Below, in pieces: positions 16,101-22,361 of a stretch of DNA of 22,361 nt. The notes under the pieces are model-generated. The model saw only the letters and a program-made list of their open reading frames with translations, had not been told where the DNA came from and ran no database searches. The stretch covers positions 1 to 22,361 of the forward strand of contig JANXEM010000033.1 in assembly GCA_025058435.1 (NCBI GenBank). Direction: 5' to 3'. The stretch's first letter is position 1, and every line of letters begins with the position of its first letter. The translations under genes were made by a program, and so were the position numbers. The DNA comes from Candidatus Caldarchaeum sp. GTDB lineage: Archaea > Thermoproteota > Nitrososphaeria_A > Caldarchaeales > Caldarchaeaceae.

Positions 16101-16508
16101 GTCGGGCTTGATGTTCGCCGCCGCCAGAATCGTCAGCATTTCGTTCCGCGAAACACTTCGGCCGTTGAGGATGTATTCGCTTTCGCCGGTGGCGTAGAGT
16201 CTTCGGCTGATGATCACCTCGTCGGAGTCAACCGGCAAGCTGCGGTCTGTGTTGTCTAAAGTGAGCGTGACGAATGCTTGACTGTCCGCGCCTTTGCTGG
16301 ATTCGTGAAGAAGTTTGGAGAACCTGTCGACGCGGAGGTTGTGGGCGCTTAGCTCGCCCAGCGCGAATTTGACCGCATCGAGAACGGTTGATTTTCCGCC
16401 TCCGTTGGGGCCCGTGATGACTACGAGCCCGCGGGGGAGTTTTATTACTGTTCTTTTGTTTCCGAATGATTTGAATCCTTGAATCGTGACCGATTTTATC
16501 CAAACCAT
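13131..16508 (-). CDS. smc: Chromosome segregation ATPase SMC
   Basis: The motor subunit of archaeal condensin, which folds and separates chromosomes by ATP-driven loop formation. GFKSFGNKRT and ITGPNGGGKST (residues 31-41) form the N-terminal half head with Walker A. Long heptad-rich coiled coils flank a hinge at about residues 510-620. SISGGEKSVSAVSLILSLQD (from 1028) is the signature motif, and YVFDEIDAHLD (about 1054-1064) is Walker B with the D loop. The head is complete. The hinge looks short (about 110 residues, against 150 or more in most SMCs), though IAGWQAAVLGDWVNAVVVDS fits the first hinge half and a degenerate EDGIYVGPSD the end of the second. Total length, 1125, is slightly below average. 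Confidence 0.95.
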   Translation of the reverse strand: MVWIKSVTIQGFKSFGNKRTVIKLPRGLVVITGPNGGGKSTVLDAVKFALGELSAHNLRVDRFSKLLHESSKGADSQAFVTLTLDNTDRSLPVDSDEVIISRRLYATGESEYILNGRSVSRNEMLTILAAANIKPDGLNLVTQGSVVGIAEMTSKEVREVVEDAAGISGYKKRRDEAFKELETAQKNIDIAKAATSEVRSRVKQLEVERNQLLRKTLLEKNINNLKSAALIEEAKNLKQSLADVENKALEILTKMSENQTKAETIRSQISEAKKEAEQLGQTFEELSEQMRETERQLFNLESEKTRKQAEKNSVETSLRQSESTKKLLAERISRWRQRMSEIATLMRVKEAEAEKARSEWATAENELTSLRQQAESIRRTLDEAENRYSAKLEELRFLRLSDDGKSLLLDNIEKQLARKRSEKNEAEKQLAENRERQTAMANLLEELNKEIDDFSDKLKHLNSEKEHLSKSAAARRAKMSDFDKALEHARLLKNSVAQLFETIRAGEAGETTQKKFKTVRELFAGEIAGWQAAVLGDWVNAVVVDSFDEALSLATQAAEKKIPLKIVSELDSLDELVKTLAYGTPLKSVKSAKEITPTTRNTASEDGIYVGPSDIINVSPEPDEKIIIQRIEKNFEKISTIENRLMKAREIIGLRLKETEEKFGKIEAESERLRNHIQAKSLEKIRTETELANVSKAVELLNRRLSSVDEEVSKLEIERERLTRLVAEKSDQLSVLPVLKKEVEAKRGELRRIDTNIREKSVQVSELYRAYVNLERAIDAFVVELKNLSESVSHAEEELAATAELDAKLARQVEEINQSMAEIDAKIKEVKQRKSDLENIKTTISTKLGERSAAMKQLEQTLASITSELSALEKEHNSLAIERVRLETSLKSLNERLQVFGAAEENVLFSADLLQPLEKEFADIPVVNQLAVMQYDGIIENYRLRSSRINELEMERKRILDLIESVNREEAEAFQKALERVSDSFSFYFNQLTNGEGFLRLENPAEPLNSGVEMVVKFLGKQARSTVSISGGEKSVSAVSLILSLQDLTPAQFYVFDEIDAHLDVVYVKNLVNLLKKMSSKKQIIIITLKDIIAEQADALFGVYMVNESSQVVKTSLSEVVEAGK

Positions 16509-16610
16509 CCGTGCTGATTTCGGTGAAAAGGATGTTAATCAACATGCCGGCCATCCAGTAGGCGGGTCATATGAAGCCATGACGAGGGTAAAACCGGAGG
16601 CCTCTTCTAT

Positions 16611-16620
16611 GCATAAATAC
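16611..16620 (+). promoter_or_regulatory. TATA-like box for the M24-fold gene
   Basis: GCATAAATAC, centred 28 bases before the TTG at 16644. This is the expected distance for a leaderless archaeal transcript and supports that start over later TTG codons at 16659 and 16671. Confidence 0.45.
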
Positions 16621-16643
16621 AGACATGAACGAAAGACAGTTAG

Positions 16644-17711
16644 TTGAGTCTGCAGACCTTGGAGGACAGGTTGGAGAAACTCGTCTCGCGTCTGCGAGCT
16701 TCATCAGTCGAGGCCGTGGTCTTGTCTTCGCCGGCGAACGTCTACTACTTCACGAAGGTCAGACACGGGGTTTTGACGGTCTCCGGAGATGGCGTGGCGA
16801 GCATCTTGTCAAACACACCCGTCAACACACCTCTTGCGGGAAGAATTTCAATCGTGGAAAAACTGGGTAGAAGAGACCTCATCTCAACGGCTTTGGAATA
16901 CATCGGGGACCGAAGGATGACTATCGGATACGACATAATGACAGTGGATACCTACCAATCCATCATCAAATCCTATCCGTCATTCTCTCTCACGTCCGTC
17001 AAAGACATCGTCTACGAACAAAGACAGACAAAAACGCCGAAAGAGGTGGAGTTGCTGAAAAAAGCCTCTTCAATAGTCTGCACGGCGGTCGATGTCGTCC
17101 GGGAAATGATAACGGACGGAACAACTCCTTCGGACATCCGGAGAGCTGTAGCCGATACAGTCTACAGGTCGGGCGCCGACCTCGCCTTCAACCCACGGGT
17201 ATCAATCGGAGACGACACGTTTCTCCAAAGCGACAGCCCGCCGAACCATGGCATCCGCCGAAACCAACTAATCAGAATCGCTGCTTCCGCATCGGTTGAA
17301 GGCTACGTCGCCTACGTTTCACGAACGTTCTACTACGGAGAAAAAGCACCCGACAAACTCGTCAAAAACTACCAGCAACTACTCAACCTGAAGGAATACC
17401 TCAAATCACTCCTCGGCGTCTGGTCGTCAGCGGTCTCAATATACGACCGGGGCAGGGCCTACGCCCTCGAAATCGGCCTTGAACCCGCCACGCTCACGAT
17501 GTTCGGTAAAGGCGTTGGAATAGAGGAAGAAGAACCACCTTTCATCCAATCGGGAAGTCCCGACATCATACGAGAAGGCACCGTGTTGTCCATCGGCCCC
17601 GACCTTCTCCTCCCCGGCCGGTACGGGCTTTCCGTCTCCGACATCTACCACGTAACCGCCAAAAATATACAACAGCTGACGGACGCCGAAACCGACTTGG
17701 AAATCCTTTAA
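16644..17711 (+). CDS. M24 (creatinase/aminopeptidase P-fold) protein lacking all metal ligands: predicted pseudoenzyme
   Basis: A full-length two-domain M24 protein: an N-terminal creatinase-like domain (VEAVVLSSPANVYYFTKVRH) to about residue 130, then the pita-bread domain starting at QRQTKTPKEVELLKKAS. Active members need five metal ligands, and each is replaced. The first Asp (usual iDlGa) is A213 in IRIAASA. The second (GYxxDxxRTF) is Y224 in GYVAYVSRTF. The His of GHGIG is K289 in FGKGVG. The Glu of the xxEP motif is G318 in SIGPD. The last Glu (GxxxED) is S332 in GLSVSD. The flanking fold residues are kept and the frame is open, so it is not decaying. It should bind a peptide or protein, as the Spt16 N-terminal domain and EBP1 do, rather than cleave prolyl peptides. 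Confidence 0.85.
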   Translation: MSLQTLEDRLEKLVSRLRASSVEAVVLSSPANVYYFTKVRHGVLTVSGDGVASILSNTPVNTPLAGRISIVEKLGRRDLISTALEYIGDRRMTIGYDIMTVDTYQSIIKSYPSFSLTSVKDIVYEQRQTKTPKEVELLKKASSIVCTAVDVVREMITDGTTPSDIRRAVADTVYRSGADLAFNPRVSIGDDTFLQSDSPPNHGIRRNQLIRIAASASVEGYVAYVSRTFYYGEKAPDKLVKNYQQLLNLKEYLKSLLGVWSSAVSIYDRGRAYALEIGLEPATLTMFGKGVGIEEEEPPFIQSGSPDIIREGTVLSIGPDLLLPGRYGLSVSDIYHVTAKNIQQLTDAETDLEIL

Positions 17712-18490
17712 AGGCCGAACCTTCTTTCCCGGTTCTGGTAAACTCGGAAGGCCCTCAAAAGGTCGATGTACCTGAAGTCGGGCAGGTTCACGTCTTGGAA
17801 AACGAATTCGCTGTAAGCCGACTGCCACAAAAGAAAGTTGCTTATCCGGGATTCTCCCGACGTCCTAATTATGAGGTCCGGCTCAGGGTTCGGTACCCCG
17901 TTTGTGTAAAGAAATTTCTCGAAAGTCTTTTCATCTATTTCTTCTACCGAGACGCCTCCCTGCTTCACCTCCGTCGCCACCTGTTTGACGGCGTCGAGTA
18001 TCTCCCTCCGGCCTCCGTAGGCGACTGCGAGGTTGAGGAAATGTTTGTCGTGAAGGCTGGTGGCTTCTTCGAGTTTTTCCAGCGCTTCCGAGACATCTCT
18101 GGGAAGAAGTTCCTTCCTTCCGATGACTTTGACTTTCACGCGGTTTTTGTATATTTTCGGGTCGCGGCGGAGAGAATCAGCCTTCTCCTTAATCAAACGG
18201 AAAATTTCGTTCACCTCTTCCACCGGTCTTCGAAGGTTCTCCGTCGACAGAACATAGAGCGTAACCGTTTTTATTCCCAAATCGAGAAGCCATTCCAAAA
18301 CCTCTTCAACTTTGTCGGCGCCCGCCGCGTGACCTCTCCACGGAGGCCATCCCCTACTCCTCGCCCACCTTCTGTTGCCGTCGAGGATCAGCGCCACGTG
18401 GCTGGGAAGAGGTTTGGACAGTACTGTGTGGCTAAGCCATTTTTCGTATATCCAGTAAACACCCGCAACCCTGAAGATTGTCCTGAGCAT
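17708..18490 (-). CDS. uppS: cis-Prenyltransferase (undecaprenyl/polyprenyl diphosphate synthase family)
   Basis: Extends an allylic diphosphate with isopentenyl units in cis to make the long polyprenyl diphosphate used as lipid carrier for glycans; in archaea the product feeds dolichyl-phosphate-linked N-glycosylation and surface glycans. HVALILDGNRRWARSRG (residues 31-47) holds the catalytic Asp D37 and the diphosphate-binding Arg residues. GADKVEEVLEWLLDLGIKTV and LYVLSTENLRRP follow, and RTSGESRISNFLLWQSAYSE is the C-terminal isopentenyl diphosphate site. The length (260 aa) is usual. The ATG at 18490 lies six bases after the DUF373 stop, so the two are cotranscribed. The stop shares bases with the stop of the M24 gene. 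It could supply the carrier for the glycosyltransferases at the left end. Confidence 0.93.
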   Translation of the reverse strand: MLRTIFRVAGVYWIYEKWLSHTVLSKPLPSHVALILDGNRRWARSRGWPPWRGHAAGADKVEEVLEWLLDLGIKTVTLYVLSTENLRRPVEEVNEIFRLIKEKADSLRRDPKIYKNRVKVKVIGRKELLPRDVSEALEKLEEATSLHDKHFLNLAVAYGGRREILDAVKQVATEVKQGGVSVEEIDEKTFEKFLYTNGVPNPEPDLIIRTSGESRISNFLLWQSAYSEFVFQDVNLPDFRYIDLLRAFRVYQNRERRFGL

Positions 18491-18496
18491 CGGCCG

Positions 18497-19681
18497 TCAC
18501 TGCCTTTTTGCGGCTCCTTTTTTGAAATGTTTGCCGTAGATGGTGCGGAGTATGCGTGTCATGGCGAAGGTGACTCCGAGAGTTACCACGCCCAATATCG
18601 CCGTCAGTATGAAGAGGAAGGTGGCGCTGTCGGTTACCGAGATGGCCTGCGGCTGCTGGAGGATGACGCCCGCTCTTTTGAGCAAGGCCCAGAGCCAGAT
18701 GGCGAGAACGCCGGCGTGAATGGTTCTCCAGAAACCGTAGTAACGGATGATGTAGTAGTATATCATGTTGGATAGTACGACGATGAGGGCGCTGACGGCG
18801 ATGAGGTCGATGCTCTGGCTGATGAAAACTCCGGCTAAACTGATGGTGACGGATAGCACGATGCTTGGGTCGCGGAGCTGGTCTGCGGTTAGGTTTAGTG
18901 ACGCAACCGCACCGTAGGCCGATGATATTCCGAGGTAGAGGGCTACGAGCAGGGATGCGCCGGCGCTAAGGTAGGCGAAGGCCCTGATTTGGCCTATGGC
19001 CGGCATCTGTGATATCCTGTAGAACCCGGTTAGAAGTTTGGATAGATGGATGTCGATTCTGAAACCCCAGAAGAAAAGAAGTAGCCCGAGGAACAGCAGG
19101 AGGATGGATGGTTGGGCGAGGCCGAAGGAGCTGAGCAACGCGGATAATGCTATGAAGCCGCCGGGAATGCCTATGAGAAATTTTGCGTAACGTGGGTCGG
19201 TCATCCCCAGACGGAGATACTTGCCTAAAATCAGCCACGACTGCTCAACCGTCTGACTCTGCTTGACCGTCACCCTTTGAACCGAAACGATGGCGAGTTG
19301 TGAAGAAATCACGGGTGTCACGACGGCGTCCGTTTCTCCGTCGCTGACGAACACGCATCTCTGTGCTGGATAACTTTCCAAAACTTCGCGCAACTGGTTG
19401 AAAACGTTCATGTCAGCTTCTATCCCTTCCTTGGCCGAGCCCGTGAGCGTGACGACTTCAAGCCGTTCGTTCCCAGCTTTTCGCATCATTTCGTCATATA
19501 ATTTGACCGCGTAGAAAATGGCGTTGGCGTCCGGGTCTTCGGGGTCAGCTAAAGCAAGCTTGACGGCGGCGTCTAAATTCTCCTGCCTACCGACGACCGG
19601 GCCTTTGACACCAGCCTTCTGACCCAAGTCGTCGTCACGGTCAACGACCAATATCAGCATACCCCTGCTTTCGTCGGCCAT
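18497..19681 (-). CDS. DUF373 family membrane protein
   Basis: An archaeal protein of unknown function. The first ~160 residues are soluble: LILVVDRDDDLGQKAGVKGP at the N terminus is the family signature, with an acidic cluster that could bind metal, and RCVFVSDGETDAVVTPVISS is the second conserved block. From about residue 165 to the end there are roughly seven to eight hydrophobic segments, ending in a Lys-rich tail (KHFKKGAAKRQ). The ATG at 19681 is used; an ATG eight codons in (19660) is also possible. It precedes uppS with six bases between them. That suggests, but does not show, a link to polyprenyl or other membrane lipid metabolism. Confidence 0.85.
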   Translation of the reverse strand: MADESRGMLILVVDRDDDLGQKAGVKGPVVGRQENLDAAVKLALADPEDPDANAIFYAVKLYDEMMRKAGNERLEVVTLTGSAKEGIEADMNVFNQLREVLESYPAQRCVFVSDGETDAVVTPVISSQLAIVSVQRVTVKQSQTVEQSWLILGKYLRLGMTDPRYAKFLIGIPGGFIALSALLSSFGLAQPSILLLFLGLLLFFWGFRIDIHLSKLLTGFYRISQMPAIGQIRAFAYLSAGASLLVALYLGISSAYGAVASLNLTADQLRDPSIVLSVTISLAGVFISQSIDLIAVSALIVVLSNMIYYYIIRYYGFWRTIHAGVLAIWLWALLKRAGVILQQPQAISVTDSATFLFILTAILGVVTLGVTFAMTRILRTIYGKHFKKGAAKRQ

Positions 19682-19710
19682 CTACCCACCTAAACCCAGC
19701 AACTGAATCA

Positions 19711-19747
19711 TTTAATCTTAAAGCGAGATGATGCAACCCTTATATTA
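19711..19747. promoter_or_regulatory. Divergent promoter region
   Basis: The 93-base gap between two divergent membrane-protein genes holds two TATA-like boxes: TTTAATCTTAAA at 19711-19722, readable on the minus strand about 35 bases before the DUF373 ATG, and TTATATTA at 19740-19747 about 32 bases before the ATG at 19775. Either could be bidirectional. Confidence 0.45.
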
Positions 19748-19774
19748 GTCGAGGTACGTCGAAGCCTGAAAAGA

Positions 19775-20410
19775 ATGAATGTCGTCGGCGGCATAGGGTA
19801 CATCCTTTCTTTGATTCCGTTTTTGAACATCGTTTCACCTATTTTGACGGGCGTGGCTTGGTTTCAAGCTGGTTCGAGAACAGGTCAGACGCTGTTCCGG
19901 GTGACTGGAATTTTGATGATCGTCTCGTTTTTGTTGGGGATGGGCCTGCTGGCGGTGTTGCTTGGGACAGTTTTTTCGGTTATAGCGGCTTTTCCTGCTT
20001 TTCTGGCGGGTGCGGAGTTGAGTGAGGAAATTGTATCCGCCTTGATTTCGAATTTCGCCGGTGCTTTGGCCGGAGTCGTCGTCGCCGCCTTGGCTCTTGG
20101 AGCGGTCGGCATAGCCGTTTTCTTTACGGAGCTGGTTTCGCATTTTAGAGCGGCCAAAATTTTCAATTCGGCATGGTTCAGCAGAGCTGCGTGGATGCGG
20201 ATATTGACCATCGTGGTTGTGGTTGTTTTCATCGCCGGCTTGGTGGTGTTAGGTCTAATCAGTCCCTCAGCTTTGATGGCAGACGGCGCCGACTTCATGG
20301 GTGGAACAATTCTGCTGTTGATATTACCAGCCATAATCACAGGCCTGCTTGCCAACGTCTTCTCCGCCGTGGCCTTCTTCACCGCCGAAACGCCGCCCAA
20401 ACCAGCTTAG
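19775..20410 (+). CDS. Multi-pass membrane protein, possibly DUF996 family
   Basis: A 211-residue hydrophobic protein with about five or six membrane segments and no soluble domain. The N terminus (GGIGYILSLIPFLNIVSPIL) and the layout of a repeated helix-hairpin with small residues resemble archaeal DUF996 proteins, which have no known function. The loop around residues 115-135 (ELVSHFRAAKIFNSAWFSRA) is the only charged part. The ATG at 19775 follows a TATA-like box. The stop is 37 bases before the pheS start, but a functional link with pheS is unlikely. The family call rests on overall pattern only. Confidence 0.6.
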   Translation: MNVVGGIGYILSLIPFLNIVSPILTGVAWFQAGSRTGQTLFRVTGILMIVSFLLGMGLLAVLLGTVFSVIAAFPAFLAGAELSEEIVSALISNFAGALAGVVVAALALGAVGIAVFFTELVSHFRAAKIFNSAWFSRAAWMRILTIVVVVVFIAGLVVLGLISPSALMADGADFMGGTILLLILPAIITGLLANVFSAVAFFTAETPPKPA

Positions 20411-20447
20411 TTGCGTTTTTTACCCACTTCTTCCATCCAAAGGCAGA

Positions 20448-22028
20448 ATGACGCAGGTTTTCCACTGGCTCGAAAAAGCGGTCTTAGCGGCGTTGACCCG
20501 GTTAGGCGGAATGGGTTCATACGAAAAAATTGCCGAAGGGGTTGCGGAAGTTTTACGCGCATCTGGCTCCGAATGGCGTCTTGACCGGGAATCACGCGTT
20601 TCTTCGGTCGCGAAAGCATGCGGCTGGCTCCGGGATAAAGGGTTGGTGATGGTCGAAGAATCAGGGAAAGAGAGGTTTGTGGCTTTGGATTCAGAGGGTC
20701 TTGAATACGCTGTTGACGGTCTTCCGGAAAGGAAAGTGGTGAATTATCTGCGGATGAAAGGTGAAGCTACGGTCGAGGAAATCAGTGGTTTGGCGAGGTC
20801 TGAGATTGGGTTGATGTGGGCCCGGAGGCGGGGCTGGGTTGATTTTGTGAAGAAAAATTCCACAACCTTCGTGGTGCTCAAAGAAGATGTTCCAGACAAG
20901 ACCGACGTGGAAAAGTTTCTGGAATCTCTGTATTCAAACCCCGATGCGGAAATTCCCGAATCAAGCGTATCACGGGCCGTGTTGGAGGAACTGCTCCGTC
21001 GGCAGAAAGTCGTCAAAATCACGGACAAAACCTTGAGAACTGTTTCTCTCACCGATTTGGGACGGGAAACGGCTGCACAGCTGGCCGCTGTTGTCCCAGA
21101 AATTACGCGTCTTACGCCGGATCTGCTCCGCTCTGGTGGATGGCGACAAGTTGTGTTAAGTAGATATGATGTAAGGGCGCCGACTCCTCCGGTTTTTGCG
21201 GCGAAAAGACATCCGCTCAACGAGGTGATCAGGATGGTGAAACAGGCCTACGTGGAGATGGGGTTTGAGGAGATTGAAGGCCCAATCGTTGAGCTGGCTT
21301 TCTGGAACTTCGACGCCCTTTTCCAGCCTCAAGACCATCCAGCCCGTGAAATGCAAGACACTTTCTATCTGCTCGAACCCGCCGCCGGAGATGTTCCGGT
21401 CGAGCACGTCGAAGCCGTGAAAGCTGTTCACGAGAACGGCGGCGGTACGGGGTCGAAGGGATGGCGTTACAGATGGTCGGTCGAAGAGGCCCGGAAGCTC
21501 CTACTGAGAACTCATACGACGGCCACCACCATCCGACATCTGGCAAAAGTCAAAAAACCACCCGTCAAAGTTTTCTGCGTCGACAGAATTTTCCGCAACG
21601 AAAAAGTCGACTGGAAACATTTAGCGGAATTTCATCAGATAGAGGGAATCGTTGTCGAAAAAACCGCTAACCTCCGGATGTTGATGGGTGTGTTGAAGGA
21701 TTTCTACGCCCGGCTTGGGTTGAAGGAAGTGAGGTTTCGACCGAGCTACTTCCCCTACACAGAACCCTCGATGGAAGTCGAAGTCAAGCTGGGCGGAAAA
21801 TGGCTTGAGCTCGGCGGTTCGGGAATTTTCAGGCCGGAGACAACCTATCCGTTTGGTGTCAGAGACCCGGTTCTGGCTTGGGGGCTCGGGCTTGAAAGGC
21901 TTGCCATGGTCATCTACGGCCTAGAGGACATTCGAGCGTTTCATCTCAACGATTTGGCGTGGTTGAGGGCTGCGTCTCCGATGAAAGTTCTTGCAGCCGT
22001 GGGGGGAGTGTTGCATGCCGGTCGTTAA
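20448..22028 (+). CDS. pheS: Phenylalanyl-tRNA synthetase alpha subunit
   Basis: The catalytic subunit of the alpha2-beta2 enzyme that charges tRNA-Phe. It is the long archaeal/eukaryotic form (526 aa): about 200 N-terminal residues hold winged-helix repeats (YEKIAEGVAEVLRASG, PERKVVNYLRMKGEATVEEI), which contact DNA or tRNA in relatives. The class II core begins near PPVFAAKRHPLNEVIRMVKQ. FCVDRIFRNEKVDWKHLAEF (about residue 375) is motif 2 and GLGLERLAMVIYG (about 480) motif 3. FWNFDALFQPQDHPAREMQD and FRPSYFPYTEPSMEVE are the ATP and phenylalanine pocket. The ATG at 20448 is chosen because the frame upstream of it runs inside the preceding gene. It overlaps pheT by 14 bases. Confidence 0.95.
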   Translation: MTQVFHWLEKAVLAALTRLGGMGSYEKIAEGVAEVLRASGSEWRLDRESRVSSVAKACGWLRDKGLVMVEESGKERFVALDSEGLEYAVDGLPERKVVNYLRMKGEATVEEISGLARSEIGLMWARRRGWVDFVKKNSTTFVVLKEDVPDKTDVEKFLESLYSNPDAEIPESSVSRAVLEELLRRQKVVKITDKTLRTVSLTDLGRETAAQLAAVVPEITRLTPDLLRSGGWRQVVLSRYDVRAPTPPVFAAKRHPLNEVIRMVKQAYVEMGFEEIEGPIVELAFWNFDALFQPQDHPAREMQDTFYLLEPAAGDVPVEHVEAVKAVHENGGGTGSKGWRYRWSVEEARKLLLRTHTTATTIRHLAKVKKPPVKVFCVDRIFRNEKVDWKHLAEFHQIEGIVVEKTANLRMLMGVLKDFYARLGLKEVRFRPSYFPYTEPSMEVEVKLGGKWLELGGSGIFRPETTYPFGVRDPVLAWGLGLERLAMVIYGLEDIRAFHLNDLAWLRAASPMKVLAAVGGVLHAGR

Positions 22029-22361
22029 CATCAGAGTTGACAAGCTCCGAGAGCTTTTGGGAGTTGACATGCCGGTCCAAGAACTGGCCGAACACATCGC
22101 CTCGCTCGGAATGAGCGTCGAGGAAACGGACTCGGTACTGAAGGTCGAATACAACCCAAACAGGCCCGACTTCTCAAGCGTCTACGGAGTGGCACGCGCC
22201 CTCAAAACCTACCTAGGCATAAAAACAGGCCTGCAGGATTATCGTTTTGTCAAATCGGACGTAGTGATGTATGTTGACCGAAGTGTGGAGGACGTAAGGC
22301 CTTACATAGCATGCGCCGTTGTGAAAAACCTCGAACTCGATGAAGAGGAACTTGTGGACAT
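22015..22361 (+). CDS. pheT: Phenylalanyl-tRNA synthetase beta subunit (partial, runs off right edge)
   Basis: N-terminal 115 residues of PheT, the non-catalytic subunit that carries tRNA-binding and editing domains. It begins MPVVNIRVDKLRELLG and includes LAEHIASLGMSVEET and EYNPNRPDFSSVYGVARAL, the conserved archaeal/eukaryotic start of the subunit without the bacterial EMAP-like domain. The ATG at 22015 follows GGGGGGAG by a few bases and lies inside the last codons of pheS, so the two subunits are translationally coupled. The frame is open to the window edge. Confidence 0.93.
   Translation, partial: MPVVNIRVDKLRELLGVDMPVQELAEHIASLGMSVEETDSVLKVEYNPNRPDFSSVYGVARALKTYLGIKTGLQDYRFVKSDVVMYVDRSVEDVRPYIACAVVKNLELDEEELVD

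Noticed and set aside
16625..16870. Short frame starting at the ATG 16625 ahead of the M24 gene
   Set aside because: It overlaps the M24 frame in another phase and shows no similarity; the M24 frame has the domain.
17795..18775. Long open frame on the plus strand opposite uppS and DUF373
   Set aside because: The sequence is low in recognisable motifs, spans two well-supported genes in antisense and crosses their junction; it is a byproduct of their codon use.
1..22361. CRISPR array, insertion sequence or integrase
   Set aside because: No regularly spaced direct repeats, no transposase or recombinase motifs and no terminal inverted repeats were seen.

Overview
This 22.4 kb window reads as archaeal chromosome, probably from the Thaumarchaeota/Aigarchaeota side of the TACK group. 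The evidence is the gene content: Nop5 with fibrillarin, Gar1, SRP19, S8e, a TFIIB-type factor, a short protein with an RPC34/RPC39-type Fe-S motif (TFE-beta), Trm1, THEP1, and archaeal-type PheS/PheT. SMC-ScpA-ScpB is encoded in the same operon as several of these. The lineage is inferred from content only. Genes are tightly packed, TTG starts are frequent, and several possible leaderless promoters (TATA-like boxes about 25-35 bp before a start) can be seen.

Left part (1-4.9 kb), accessory in character. There are three family-2 glycosyltransferases plus what looks like the membrane tail of a fourth, arranged in opposing directions with overlapping ends. Between them (about 2.48-2.79 kb) lies an apparent relic of a second Nop5 gene. 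A HEPN/nucleotidyltransferase (MNT) pair follows. Its HEPN gene has an in-frame TAA just before the family's usual C-terminal helix, which continues in frame after the stop.

Centre-left (4.95-9.16 kb), plus strand. Nop5, fibrillarin, RNase HII, THEP1-type NTPase and Trm1 form an operon in which each gene overlaps the next. The first two are the protein core of the C/D-box RNA 2'-O-methylation machine, and Trm1 modifies tRNA G26.

Centre (9.16-16.5 kb), minus strand. In transcription order: SMC, ScpA, ScpB, S8e, SRP19, Gar1, TFB, then after a short AT-rich promoter gap TFE-beta and RlmE/FtsJ. This places chromosome organisation, translation, protein targeting, pseudouridylation, transcription initiation and rRNA methylation in one run. 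The TFB looks divergent: the part between zinc ribbon and first cyclin repeat is short. The SMC hinge also looks short.

Right part (16.6-22.4 kb). An M24 (creatinase/aminopeptidase P-fold) protein has lost all five metal ligands and should be a pseudoenzyme. It is followed by a convergent cis-prenyltransferase with a DUF373 membrane protein, then a divergent multi-pass membrane protein (possibly DUF996), then pheS and the start of pheT, which runs off the right edge.

The observations most worth following are the metal-less M24 protein, the divergent TFB next to the RPC34-like factor, the interrupted HEPN gene and the Nop5 relic.
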